A stretch of DNA of 64,000 nt from Portulaca oleracea. Lineage: Eukaryota > Streptophyta > Magnoliopsida > Caryophyllales > Portulacaceae. Shown here piece by piece: positions 34,895-46,161 of this stretch (the stretch's first letter is position 1; the number at the start of each line of letters is the position of its first letter). The stretch spans positions 26,308,802-26,372,801 of the forward strand of contig CM055871.1 of assembly GCA_029582165.1 (NCBI GenBank), read 5' to 3'. The notes below the pieces were generated by a model. The model saw only the letters and a list, made by a program, of their open reading frames with translations. It was not told where the DNA came from and did not search any database. The position numbers and the translations under genes were made by a program.

Positions 34895-35730
34895 ATTTTG
34901 GGGTACCCCAACTTTTCAAAACTCATTTCGGTGTACCCTTACTTTTTGGGTTAGAAATTATTAGGTTCTTTTCCGGCCAAATTGTTGAAGTTTCCGATAG
35001 ATTTTAAGCAGGAAGTGGATTGTGGACTTGAGTTTACTGAAATATCCATTGGTTGTTACAAAATCTAAATTTTATTCATTTGCTCTTATAAAGAAGAAGC
35101 CCCCCCTCCCTCGCTAAATGTTTTTTCTCTGTGTTCTTATCTGTACTTCTTCTCTCTCCCTCACAAGCAATAGCAGTGGAAGCCATTGAAATGAAGTTTG
35201 AGAAAATGTTAGTGAAAGTTTGCGTTTGACTAACTAACATAGAATTTCAACAAAATTAACACTCCCTAACCTTTGTCGACTGCAGTGGGTGCTCGACAAT
35301 GGTGTTTTGCTTTTCTTCATGGTCAGGAATAATTCGACATCACAAAAAAAAAAGAACTTTCTTTCCCGATTTGATTGTCCGCTACGAAATACTATTTGGG
35401 GTAGCAGCAGAAGCGCAACATAGAGATTGAAAGGGAAATGGAAAGGGAAAGGGAATTGGGTCTCGATGAAATAAAAAGCATCACAGAGGTGACTCTAGTT
35501 TGGTAGAAGCATTTTAAATAGATAGTAAACGCGAGCTTTCAGAAGGGCAATAACATCTTTCTCTTTCAACAAGTAAGGGTATTTCGGTCAGTTAACAAAA
35601 TTGATCAGACTTTAGTCGGAAAAGCACCTTGTAATTACTAATCCAAAAAGGGTACCCCCGAAATGAGTTTTGAAAAGTTAGAGTACCAAAAAAAATATTT
35701 CCTCAAATTTTGGGGTACCTCGAAGTAATT
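34895..35730. mobile_element. TIR element inserted in the copia integrase region
   Basis: Left ggtaccccaacttttcaaaa and onward to ctcatttcggtgtacc matches, inverted, right ggtacccccgaaatgagttt and onward to tgaaaagttagagtacc, with about 33 of 37 bases equal. The TIRs extend further with lower identity. The copia integrase frame stops on one side and resumes on the other. No transposase is present, and the superfamily and target duplication are unclear. Confidence 0.75.
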
Positions 35731-36400
35731 TTTTGATTTCTTTTAAAAATCTATTTTTCCTTTCAATCACCCCATTTTCTTGAGGAGTATAGGAGGCTGT
35801 AACTTGATGAACAATACAGGTGTCTTGGAAATATTTAAGCTCATAATATTTCCCACCTCTATCCTATCAGATGATTTAATGAAACACTCACAATGCTATT
35901 CAGTTTTGTCCTTGTATGTTTTAAACTTATCAAATGTTTTATCTTTTGATCCTAAAAGATATACGTCACATGCAATATCTTGAATGCATATGTTGTAATT
36001 CTTATCTCCAAAGGTAGGATTAGTGTAAAATATCTCAAGTTATTATGAATAATCGAGCAACTTAATTTCCTTCTTAACTCATGGAAACGGTACCAGTGCT
36101 TTAGTGATCTTGCTTATCATGCATGTCTTACACTTCCCAACATTATCATCTAGACGAGGAATTAAATCAAGGTAGCTTAAACGTGACTTACATTTTCTTA
36201 AAGTTCACATGCCCAAGACGTTAATTCCATAAAGGAGTAGAAGACGAGGGATGCACACATATAGAACCAGAAGTCACTTCATTAACATTAGCAATAAGGT
36301 CATTATACACAATATTAAGCTTAAACATAGCCCCACTAACATAACATTTGCCTACAAATACCCCACCTTTAGAAAGTACATAGTTGTCTCCATCGTAAAT

Positions 36401-37452
36401 TTAGAGAAACCCATGCTTACTTAACAAGAACCCAGAAACAAGGTTTTCATTCACTTCCAGAGCACAACACATGTCTTTAAAAGTGAGTGTCTTACCGAAG
36501 ATGAACTTGAGATCCACTTGGACAACTCCTTCAGTCGGTACTGAAGCATTGCTCCCCATATAGAGGCACTTACCCTTCTCGGCCGATGTGAAACTTGTGA
36601 AGAAAGAACAGTTGTTGCAAACATGTATAGTGACACCCGAATCAACAAACCAAGCGTAATTATCATACATGCTATGTTGATATGATTGTTGTTTAGTGCA
36701 ACGAACTCATTTGACACTTTCTCTTAGCCTTTGTCACCCTTGTCGAGTAGGCCATGTTTCTTCTCCCGAACATAACACTCCCGTTTCTTGTGAGTGAGAC
36801 TCCCACACTCCCAACACAAGGACTTCTTGTTTTCGTTGTTAGCCTTCTTGTTCTTATTGTCAATGGAGCTTTTCTTCTTACCTTATGGCTATGGCTAGAA
36901 TTGCCATCTTGTACAACATGAACCTTAGAAGGTGTGTTTAGGATCATCTTACAAACACAATTCCTCTTCTGTTCGAAGATGGTTAGCAAGTTCTTCTATA
37001 GGAATAACCTTTTTTATATGTTTGAGCGTTTTCTTAGTGTATTTGTATACGTTGGGGGGGGGGGGGAAGGGGGAACTTATCAACTAAGGCAGAAGCTATA
37101 ATGGATTTATCCATATGTAAATTATGTTTCTTAAACGATGAACTGCATGAAATTGGCTAAAGTAGGACACCCTTCAACGATGTCGTAATTCATAAACTGA
37201 CTTTCCAAATGTTCTTACTCAAAGAGTCCTCTATCATGTATTTGTTTTCTAAGGCTTCCCATAACTCTTTGGTAAACTCGATGTTTTCGTAAACATCGAA
37301 CAAGGTATCCATCGTACCATTGAGAATGAACTCATGACAAAAGTAATAATCATTCTCGAAATTTGATGCCTCCTCGTCTTTGCGAATGTCTCATCGTCAG
37401 ACTCTTCAAGGAAGGGCATGCTAATCACATATGCCATCTTCAACTTGGCCAT
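36401..37452 (-). pseudogene. Copia gag, zinc knuckle and protease remnant
   Basis: 36401-36670 has W-F-V-D-S-G-V-T-I-H, the retroviral-type protease motif of copia, followed by the N-E-N-L-V-S-G-F-L-L segment. The minus strand at about 36755-36815 has a C-W-E-C-G-S-L-T-H-K-K-R-E-C knuckle. 37249-37452 is the middle of gag. Frames are separate, so none of it is expressed as one protein. Confidence 0.8.
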
Positions 37453-38208
37453 GATAAATTACATATTCTTTTGCCGTCTTCTTAAATTCACTCCATCAAA
37501 CTTATCTAACTTCTTGAAATTCGAAGTGAAATCCTTCAACAAAGATACCATCTCTCCTAAATAAGTCAAATATTGTAAGAAAAATTAAAGGTGTAGGATA
37601 GATATTCTTGGATAAACAAGAGACTCGCAGACGCACCTACTCGCCATTGATTTATATATCAACCGTATATAGTCGCAGGATAAAACTCTTACCTCTAAGG
37701 GAGGAGTCTTATCAAACTCTCTTTCTAAATTTAAGGAGTATTATAGACACAACCTAAGAGGTAGAAGATATTTAGGATGGAATGAATTGAATGATTAAGG
37801 TAAATGACATTCCTCTTTTTAATGCTAGAAAAGCACCTCTTGGATAGGATGGATAGGATCAAGACACCTTTTGGACGTGCCTTAACATCAAAGATTAAAC
37901 AGTTAGGAAACCGCAACCGAAATTATTTAGATATTGTAATGTATATGAAGACTTGAACAAGATGAACATGCATGAAAGTCTGAAGAAATGGTTTGGTTTG
38001 ACTTGACACAGATTGTGTAATGCACATAAGTCCCAATTTTATATTATTTTGCCTAACACGGTTTGTGTCAAACACAATATGACCCGTATCAAACCAAACA
38101 CATTCAAAAACTTAGTCTTTGACTCCCAACCCTAACTGTGTCACAATCTACATGGTCTGTGTTTCCCTTAATTGGGCCTTTTGGGCCGGAAAGGTTATTC
38201 GGTGACTT

Positions 38209-38226
38209 TCAAAGCTCTCTTATACC
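38209..38226 (-). other. Decayed primer-binding site of the second copia
   Basis: The minus strand reads tggtataagagagc, a diverged form of the tRNA-Met site tggtatcagagc. It is followed on the + strand by tgttgagc, which may be the LTR edge. The same arrangement recurs near 51925-51940. Confidence 0.55.
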
Positions 38227-38227
38227 A

Positions 38228-39830
38228 TTGTTGAGCTTGATTTTTAGATATTCATGTCCCTTAGCTCATCATACACACAAAGACTTGGAATATGGCAACA
38301 CTTATTTGAATGGTTAACTTGCTTAACTATTTTAGTTGCCTTGAAGGAGTTGTAGTGGTTTACAAGACTTCTTTTGTTACTGATGTTAGTGTATCATTTG
38401 TTTGTGCTATAATAGGTTGTAGATGTATTTTCCATTGTTTTAAGTAAAATTAGATTGTAATGCTCCTTACTTTAGGTTTATGGATTATGGTAAGCCTAAC
38501 TTTAAAATTATATTACTGTAAACCAGATTGTGAAACTATTGGACTACCATGCACCACCACTCAGTTGGGCGAAACCAACTCGGTAAATTGTTATGGTTTG
38601 GTATACCACAATATAATGGTTGAAATGTTTGGATTATTACAATCAAATATGTCATATTATGATGTACTAAATTCCTAGTCATGGAATGTTACGCATATTG
38701 GAGGTCAATCTGTCAAACTTTGGTTTCACTTAACTTGATGGCAATACACTGTAGTTTAACACTTTCAAAATTTGGCTTATTGTGATGCAAGACTTACCAC
38801 AATCCCCAGGCCTAATGTATAGTGAACTACAATCCAATTTTCCTTGTTTTAATGACCTTGTTAAAGTTTTGTCCAACCGCAGTAAAAAATTTCATGTCTT
38901 AACTTTGAGTTTCAATAATCAATGATGAGTGAATTTAAGCGTAGTTGAGTTTAGGATTAATAATATGGATTCCAAACTACAGTGGATCAGATAATTAGAA
39001 AAAGATTAGAAAATTGATTTTGGGTTTAGATATTTTTAACAAAAAATCCATTACCTAGAAATTAAGAAGTCGAACACTTAGACTCGTGCATGGAAAAAAG
39101 ATCCATATTCGGTCACATTCATAAGTTTCGTCATATTTTGATAAAGACTTGACTCAAGTTGAGTCATGATGTCAGGGACGAAGCCACCTAGAGTCAAGGT
39201 CGGGAAAACTAACCCCAACAGAAACTTGATAATTGTGATTGAATGGATCGAGGACCAGACCATTTACCACTTGATCCAGTTGGGGTTAAGTTTCAGGTCT
39301 AATTTTTTTATGTTTTTGGTCTAGATTAGAATATGGATAGCCCTAATAGAAGCTAAAGCACTTCATTTGGAGAGCCTCATGGGGCATCGTAGGTGTTCTG
39401 GTATCAATGCCGAGCTACAAACGAGATATATTAAGGTAGAGGATACATGTCTGTGTTACCATTTGGAGAAGGAGTCGTCTATTCATGTTCAGTTGGACTG
39501 TGTGGCATTAACACAGTGCTGGAGGGAGTCAAGTTGCTAGATGTGATCTTTGAAGCATTGAGGAGCTCTTTTAAGGATCACCTCTTCAACATTATTAAGT
39601 GTTTCATCTTTCAATAGCCTACCAGCGATGCCTAGCTGTTGTGCTGCTCCCATAATCCTCCACCCTTGCAAGCGGCCCACCTCTTTCACCAGCCGCTGCC
39701 ATCAACCGCTAGCTTCAAATACTTTGTCTACTTCACAATTCACCAAATTTTTTAAATTTAAGTAATATTTCAATTGAGGCATATTATTTAAGTTATTATG
39801 TTTAATATATTAATTTTGGTTATGTTTGTA
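38228..39830. repeat. Duplicated flank of small-gene unit A
   Basis: No gene. Two blocks recur in the other units: 38335-38460 matches 52050-52210, and 38820-39110 matches 52620-52920 and, split by an insertion, 44640-44776 plus 46520-46640. Shared phrases include aaggagttgtagtggtt and tttgagttccaataat-like text. Confidence 0.7.
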
Positions 39831-39832
39831 TT

Positions 39833-40043
39833 TTTTTACATAGGTAAATAGTCCAACCAACTGGGCCCCCATCGCAGGGAACACTAACCCAACATGCCAT
39901 TAGCGGACAGGGGATAGGGGATGTCAACATTTAAACTAGACCCACTCCCACTTGTAGCACTCCCAAACTGGGTAAACAAACATGCTTCCCCTAAGATTCA
40001 AACCCAGTCTATGCCACTAAGGCAAGGGCTAGTCAACGGTTAA
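39833..40043 (-). mobile_element. SINE-like element
   Basis: Flanked by the 9 bp direct repeat gtttgtatt (39824-39832 and 40044-40052). On the minus strand it has a B-box-like gggtttgaatctt and a preceding ttagtggca, and it ends in an A-rich tail. The A-to-B spacing is shorter than usual, so the family stays open. Confidence 0.5.
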
Positions 40044-40440
40044 GTTTGTATTGAATAATTAGTAATTTAAATCATAATTTATAAATAAAACTATTAGGGT
40101 TCTTGGTTTTATTTTGTTCAAATATTTATAATTCAAATTATCTATATATTAGTTGTTTCATTGATTGGTTATAAATGAATATATTATTGTGAGATGAACA
40201 TTATGTTCTTGTTAATTGTTTCTAATAATCAAATATGAATATGCTTTACCGAAAAGTTTGAATTTATAAAGTTAATTCATTTTATTAGTTGTTTGCCAAT
40301 TTTAAATAGAGAAATTTTTGAAAATGATCTTTTGATAAGGCAATGAATAAGGAAATTATATTTTACTATCAAGATATGACTACTCATCCATGATACCTTC
40401 AAGTTTAAGGTATGTTGCTAAACTTTTTGTTATGTGAATA

Positions 40441-40627
40441 AAAGGGTAGGGTGCATAAAGCATCCCCACAAGTAGGGGCCCGCGGAAGGATCTCACCACA
40501 AAGGTGTAGTTAATGTAGGCAAATCTTACCTTTCATTTCTGCAAGAGGCTATTTCCAGGATGCGAACCCGTTGCCTCACAATCACACGACGAATAACTCA
40601 ACCGTTGCATCAAGGCTCCCATCTTTG
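40441..40627 (-). mobile_element. Au-type SINE
   Basis: The minus strand starts tgggagccttgatgcaacgg, has a B-box-like gggttcgcatcctgg, then cctcttgcagaaatg and gtggtgagatccttccgcgg, the order of the widespread plant Au SINE. It is flanked by a perfect 13 bp target duplication tgttatgtgaata at 40428-40440 and 40628-40640. Confidence 0.88.
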
Positions 40628-40987
40628 TGTTATGTGAATATGATAAAGTTTTTAGAATCCATTCCAATATAATGTGTCTTTTTTTTAAATTAAATTTCAT
40701 CTTGACACCCCTAAATTTGAATCCCAACTTTGCCGTTGCACGATGTCATGGTGATTTACATTATAATGGTTTGTTTGTAGAATCTTTATCTAAATGTCCG
40801 AATAGTCTATACATCTGAATTCATCTAAAGTCGAAATTTTTACATTCATTAATTTTTAATAGTATACTTTGCTTTGTCCTTTCACATTTCTACCTAGAAA
40901 ATGAGGCCTATTAATATGCCTTTAATAATTATGAATTAATTCCTCATTGTTATTATATTTTGTAACTACCAAGCATATAAAGATCTA

Positions 40988-42110
40988 TTTCAAGCAAAAC
41001 CATTACTGATCTAGTTGTCTCTTTAGCTCATAAGGCTTTGATTACGTCGCCGTATAAAGCTGTGCTCTTTTGAGGGGTGCTCAATCTATTGGTGAGGGTC
41101 CTAATAAAGTGGTTGTTTATGATAGTGAGAGTACTTTTAGTGCTCTGTCTGGCAAAGTGGTAGATGCGGTGGTTTCTTTTTCGCTTTAGGTTCTTGAGCA
41201 CTCCTTTCATAGGGTCTAGAAAGTTAGGTGTAGGCAGAAAAGAAATCTGATATTAGTGTGAAATTCTAAGTGGCAGTTGGTCACAAAGCTTCATGTAGGG
41301 CCGTTTCGAGCTATTATGGTCATATTAAAGGAAAGAAGAAGCTATATATATCTCTAAGTCGTAAATTCAGTAGTGAAGATGAGGTTGAGAATAATGTAGA
41401 AAGTTTGAAGGATGTTGTAGATATCTCCCTAGATAAATTGGATGAGGAGACGCATAAAGCGATGAAGGTTACAAGTGTATTAAAATTGACTCGCGATGAT
41501 CAAGAGGCTGTGACAAAGGTTTTCGAGGAATCCGTTTCAAGCAAATCCATCACTGATCCAGTTGTCATTTTGGATGTTCGTAAGATTTCGATTACGTTAC
41601 GGTATGAAGATGTGCTCTTTTGAGCTAGGGGTCCTCAATCTAATGGTGAAGGTCCTAATAAGGTGGTTGTTTCTGATTCATACTTTTAGTGCTCCGTTTG
41701 GCAAAGTGGTAGATGAGGTGATTTCTTTTTCACCCCAGGTTCTTGAAGACTCTTTTCATAGGGTCCAGAAAGTTAGGGATATAGACAAAAAAGAAATATG
41801 AAATTAGTGTGGAATTCTTAGTGGCAGTTGGTCAATAGAGCTTCATGTAGGGTCGTCTCCAGCATTTTTGGTCATATTAAAGGAAAGAAGAAGCTAATCT
41901 TTAATTCGTAAATCCAACATTGAAGATCGGGGTTGAGAATGATGTAGAAAGTTTGAATGATATTGTGGATATCGCTCTGGATAGATTGGATGAGCAGGTG
42001 CGTAGAGCGATGAAGGTTGCAGCAAGTGTATTAAGATTGATTCATAATGATCAAGAGATTGCCTAAGACTTTCAGGGAAGATTGGCTAGAATAAAAGAAG
42101 AAACTTGTTA
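40988..42110 (+). repeat. Two tandem copies of an unrecognised coding-like sequence
   Basis: Copy 1 (from 40988) and copy 2 (from 41535) are about 547 bp apart. Shared landmarks are tttcaagcaaa, ctaataaagtggttg/ctaataaggtggttg, ggcaaagtggtagatg and ttaaaggaaagaagaagct. The best open frame is 41270-41623 (117 codons); copy 2 has stops at the same place. It might be a LINE or a captured exon, and I cannot tell which. Confidence 0.6.
41270..41623 (+). pseudogene. Open frame of unknown origin in the tandem copy
   Basis: A 117-codon frame, acidic in the middle (S-S-E-D-E-V-E-N-N-V-E-S-L) with Asp/Lys-rich helices after it. It has no domain I recognise. The duplicate at 41820-42070 is interrupted by stops and frame changes, so selection on the protein seems unlikely here. 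Confidence 0.3.
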
Positions 42111-42299
42111 GTTAGACGTTTTTTTTAATTATTTTTTTTGTGATCATTGTGCTGTATTTGTATTGTAAAACTGTTGTACATTTTTTATTGTTTTATCAAC
42201 TTTGTTGCAATACTCTATGACATTTTTTCGGCCTTTAACCATTGAAAAACAGAACTAGCTACCAAACATATATAACATCACAACTCTTTCATCAAAATT

Positions 42300-42560
42300 T
42301 ACACATATAAGTACGTACATTTATTTATTAATTTTTTCGTATGATCGATAACTAAATAAACATAGAAACAACTATAGCTATGTTTTATTGCTCAAATTCA
42401 TACACCAACTAATTTTCTCCAACAAAACCTGTGTCTTGATAATTTCTATATCTTAATTTCCTTGAATCTTCCCTATGTTTGTCTCTCTTAAACCTGCAAA
42501 ACATGCAACCGACCAACAGTCATTATTCCCCTTTTTACATGAAATATTGGGATCATGCAA
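42300..42560. repeat. Duplicated block downstream of gene A
   Basis: It contains cgtatgatcgataactaaa, ctatgttttattgctcaaa and ttttctccaacaaaacctgt, which recur in the same order at 47660-47870 (unit B) and 53500-53705 (unit C). It is non-coding and marks the tandem segmental duplication. Confidence 0.85.
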
Positions 42561-42601
42561 CATATATAGCTTCACCATTGTTAACCAATATGTTCTTTTT
42601 T

Positions 42602-42868
42602 ATACGGCTGATTGCGGTATGGCGCGGTGCGGTGTGGTGGAATTGTGGTGGATTGTGGTAGGTTTTGGTAAGTTGTGGTGGGTTTTGTCTTTAATAATTG
42701 TAAATTGCGTTGGTAAATATAAAATGGTAATTAGAAAAAGTGAGATGAAAGTTGCGGTTGATTGTGGTAGTTTGTGGTAAATTGTGGTGAATTAGTATGT
42801 TGTGGTGGGTTGTGGCAAGGTCTGGTGTGTTATGACACCGTAGCCAGCCAGCCGCATAAAAAAAGAGT
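42602..42868. mobile_element. G/T-rich insertion specific to unit A
   Basis: Repeats of ttgtggtgg/gattgtggtagg fill the element, whose ends (tacggctgattgcggtatgg and, inverted, tatgcggctggctggctacgg) are similar. Units B and C lack it at the same point. It is probably a hAT-like MITE; no target duplication is certain. Confidence 0.5.
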
Positions 42869-43369
42869 ACTACCTTTCACTAGCGAATTAGAACTAATTA
42901 GGCCGAGTTGAGTTAACTAGACTGAAAATGAATTTTCATATATTTAATGAGTTTCTTTTTGGGTTTAGTAAATTATATTGGAGTTTTAGTTGGACTAATT
43001 ATTTTTTGACGACATTTAGTTGGGCTAGTTTTTGATTATATTGATATTCAATTTCCAAGTGTAATACTTTGTTTTTTTAATAACATGTGAGGGTATATAA
43101 TACATTTCAAAGAATAGTACTCACCCTACTTTTAAACAGAAAAATTTATTTTGCTGCATAATACCTAGCATTTTACAGAGTCGTTTCAATGTAATATTAA
43201 AAGCTCTTTCACCATATTTAGTGTTTACCCGTATTTTTTTATCCTTCCTAACAAAATTATCTAATCAAAGTAGGGGATAAATATTTATCATCGTCTACAT
43301 TAACCTTCATTTTTTTTAACATTGAGTAACTGAGGGCAGTAATAGTACAATGAGTCTACAACATTAACA

Positions 43370-43647
43370 CTCCCTCTTTAGTCCTTGTCATATTGTCTTG
43401 TCACCCGTACATTGATTGTTCTAAGGCCATCTTCAATATTTGCCTTTAATTAATAATTTCTTGCATAGTATTTATTAAAAAAATTATAATATTATATTCT
43501 CACAATAGTATTTTTCATTAATTACGAATCCAATTATAGTAGTTTTGCATGATAAAGATTATAGATATTGAAAAATTAATGGTCAAAATTTTCAAAGTTT
43601 AACTAACAGATAGTTCTAGGTGACGGATAAAAAGGAGATGAGCGAGT
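43370..43647. mobile_element. Stowaway-like MITE next to gene A
   Basis: It starts ctccctctttagtcc and ends ggagatgagcgag before TA. The interior resembles the 5397-6185 elements (caatagtatttttcatta, gaaaaattaatggtcaaa). A remnant occupies the same place beside gene C (54440-54671). Confidence 0.65.
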
Positions 43648-43707
43648 ATTGCTTAATTACGGACCTTGAAGTAGATATTATTATTATTCCGAAGCTGAAA
43701 TAATAAA

Positions 43708-44175
43708 CTATGGGCGGGAAGTACAACGAGGAAGTGGAGCATCATCAAAGTCATCCTCTTCTCGAGGTGGCGGCGGTGGTGGAGGGGGCGGCGGTGGTGG
43801 CGGAGGAGGAGGAGGAGGTGGTGGCGGCGGTGGTGGTGGAGGTGGAGAGCCAAAGACAGTGTCGATGAAACCCTTAGTTCCATCGGCGACACTACCAATC
43901 AATCCTGTGGTTCCATTAGCTAAAGCATCCACACCTTTATTAAGAGCACCCCCTAGGAACAATGACTGGTTGTAAGAAGTTACGGGAGGAGGTAGTAATT
44001 TTCGAGGGGCAGAATTGGAATAAAGAGTGTTGTTGGTATTATTATCATTATCTGGGACTGAGAATGCCAAGTAGGGCATAATACAAAGGGAGAGAAAGAT
44101 CACCACAATCACAGAAGACATTGTCAACTCTTTTTGCCTTCTTCTCATCTTCTTCATGCATATGCATTCATGCAT
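43708..44175 (-). CDS. Small secreted proline-rich protein, copy A
   Basis: I do not recognise this protein; I describe what is visible. The 155-codon frame starts at 44175, with alternative ATGs at 44157 and 44148 closer to the start shared by the copies (M-R-R-R-Q-K-E-L). A basic N-terminus is followed by a hydrophobic signal peptide (about residues 19-38, cleavage expected after A-F-S). Then come an Asn-rich segment with the glycosylation sequon N-N-T, the conserved blocks S-N-S-A-P-R-K-L-L and S-Y-N-Q-S-L-F-L, a Gly/Ala-rich stretch, a run of more than 25 prolines, the acidic E-E-D-D-F-D-D and the tail L-P-R-C-T-S-R-P. It is intact, single-exon and has a TATA box. Extensin-like or peptide-precursor roles are both possible; the function is unknown. 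Confidence 0.75.
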   Translation of the reverse strand: MHECICMKKMRRRQKELTMSSVIVVIFLSLCIMPYLAFSVPDNDNNTNNTLYSNSAPRKLLPPPVTSYNQSLFLGGALNKGVDALANGTTGLIGSVADGTKGFIDTVFGSPPPPPPPPPPPPPPPPPPPPPPPPPPPREEDDFDDAPLPRCTSRP

Positions 44176-44330
44176 GCATACAATTAGTTTTTATGTAGCT
44201 ATAAGTAGCTAGTTTGTGTTTGGTTATGTATGTCTCTATCTAGCCAATGTCTTTTCCCTTTTATAGAGTGATTGCATGTACCTAGTCGCCTAACATGTAT
44301 ACTGCAAAATACTAGGGTACGTTGTTATTG
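44176..44330 (-). promoter_or_regulatory. Promoter of gene A, shared block
   Basis: On the minus strand a CATGCAATCAC is followed by CTCTATAAAAGGG (44256-44268) and then ACATTGGCTAG. The TATA box is about 80-110 bp from the start codons. The same block precedes B and C and, decayed, D. Confidence 0.8.
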
Positions 44331-45210
44331 GGAATTTTGTGGGTTTTGAAATTAATCGTTTTGCCCTTTTTTCAAATTAAATGTTACCATCCATGAAGTT
44401 TTTTTGGGTCCATGATCTAGATAGTTAAAAAATGTTTATTTTTCCGACTTAGATTGTATTGGACTAAAGTAAACTGCTTTATTTAATCTCCTTAATTTGT
44501 TTTTTTTTTTGATGTTTTGGTTTATTCATGTGCTTTTCAAGATGTATCATTTCCCATTGTTTTCTTGTGAGATACTATATATCGTGACAATATTTCCCTT
44601 TGTATTAATTTTTGCTATAATAGGTACGTGATAGATATATTTCCCTTTGTTTTAATGGTGTTGTTAAACCCATCCAAAAAAAAAAAATGGTGTTGCTAAA
44701 AATTCATCCCAGTGCAATTAGAAATTTCATGTTTTAGCTTTGAATTCCAATAATGGTTGAGCACTTAATATTGGATTCCGGGTTATTGACTTTAATGGAT
44801 GAAACAAGAAGCAAATTGACCATAAAGGATTAGGATGACAATGAGATCCCAAATTGTAAATACGTGGGGAGCACCAACGCTGACGTGGTATATAATTTGT
44901 TTAATTTTTTACTTGAAATATCTTGGAAATTTTACATCAAAAAAATTGTCATGGATTATTCAAGTTGTAACCATGATTTGACACTAAATAAAACTATGGA
45001 TTATTAAAGTTGTAACTATGGTTTGACACTGAGTGCATAGAGGAAGATAGAGGGCCCAGATCGAAGGAGAATGTGAGGAGTTTGAAATTAGCGAGCCACG
45101 TAATGAAGAAGAAGGAGTTTACATCACCAAATTCAAGTGACACATTTACATAAGCAATTCATCAATTTCTCCCCAATTTTCATAATCAAAACAGTGGAAA
45201 CAAACATTAA

Positions 45211-45830
45211 TGTTGAGTTTTGTGGCCCATTGGATCCTCGGTGGGGTCCAGATCGAGAGAAGAATCGGGAATAGTGAAGAAAGGAACAATGTTGCGGAGC
45301 CGAAGAACCCAGGCGCTACCCTTCACCATTGGGCGCTGCCAGCGAGTAACACAACGAAGGAAGTCTTGAAGACGCTGCTAGCCCCCCCTTTGGCCGACTG
45401 TTGGCTGCGACGGTTCCCTTCTTTTCTCACCATTTAATATTATACTTGTATCTCCACCTAAACTACACCAGAGCAAGAGAGAAAATATTGAGAGGGAAAA
45501 ATGTCTCACCAATATTTTCCCGAGTGAATCCTGAGAGAGAAAGATTGAGAGTTATGAAGGAGAGACATTTGTGTTGTAATCTCCTTTGTGGATCGCATCA
45601 CATCCTGTGATGGTGATCTGGTTGTACTCTTTCTTTCTCATAGTGGATTGTTTTCTGGCTGTTGCCGTTCGTGAGTTTTTCTCCGAGTTCTTCGGTTTCC
45701 CACGTAAACCTTGTGGTTGTGTTCTCTTATCGCTCTTATTATTTTGTTCCTGAATTTTTTCGTAATTTCCGTCATCTCAATTCGATTTATTTCGCTTCCG
45801 CTGTTACCTTGCTACTTATTTTCTCTAACA
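45211..45830 (+). repeat. Copia-type LTR nested in the long-TIR element
   Basis: It begins tgttgagttttgtgg and ends ctctaaca, and is followed directly by agtagtatcagagcc, a diverged tRNA-Met primer-binding site. It is therefore a 5' LTR in + orientation with the rest of the element missing. No 5 bp target duplication is seen. It contains a gggcgctgccagcg motif like that in the LTRs at 22-25 kb. Confidence 0.75.
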
Positions 45831-45918
45831 AGTAGTATCAGAGCCTCACAAGGGGTATCTAAAGCCTAACAATTAACCAAACCAGGAAAACCGGAGCAGA
45901 TAAAGCATATCAAAAATA

Positions 45919-46161
45919 ATGGTTACTGCAAATACTAGACCAATGACATTTTGTTTCCACATGGCTTCACCTTCCCCTCCAAAACCTAAAGTCCATCTTA
46001 AACTTTTAGTCATTTTCTGCAATACCCCCAAAATTTTCTTCCCCCATGAACTCGTCAAATTCGCCGAATTTCATCCAAAAATCCATTACGTATCAAAAGA
46101 AGACAAACCCATTTTAAAAGAGCCAAATTCAAAATTAAATGAGCTTGTCGAAGAGTATTGA
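45919..46161 (+). pseudogene. Open frame, possible captured fragment
   Basis: An 80-codon frame, P-K-P-K-V-H-L-K-L-L-V-I-F-C-N-T-P-K-I-F-F in its middle, ends at 46161 just inside the right TIR. It reads like real protein but I do not recognise it. Being inside a TIR element, it may be a captured host exon. Confidence 0.3.

Larger units (their letters stand above)
33250..38227 (-). mobile_element. Degenerate Ty1/copia element, minus strand
   Basis: Reading right to left: a PBS (38209-38226), gag (about 37250-37452), a CCHC knuckle and protease (36400-36990), integrase and its C-terminal part (about 34400-36260), reverse transcriptase (about 33560-34260) and RNase H (33319-33540). The order gag-PR-INT-RT-RH is that of Ty1/copia. 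Many stops and frame breaks make it inactive. A separate TIR element is inserted in the integrase part (34895-35730). A copy of its gag-to-PBS end recurs at 50640-51940. Confidence 0.85.
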
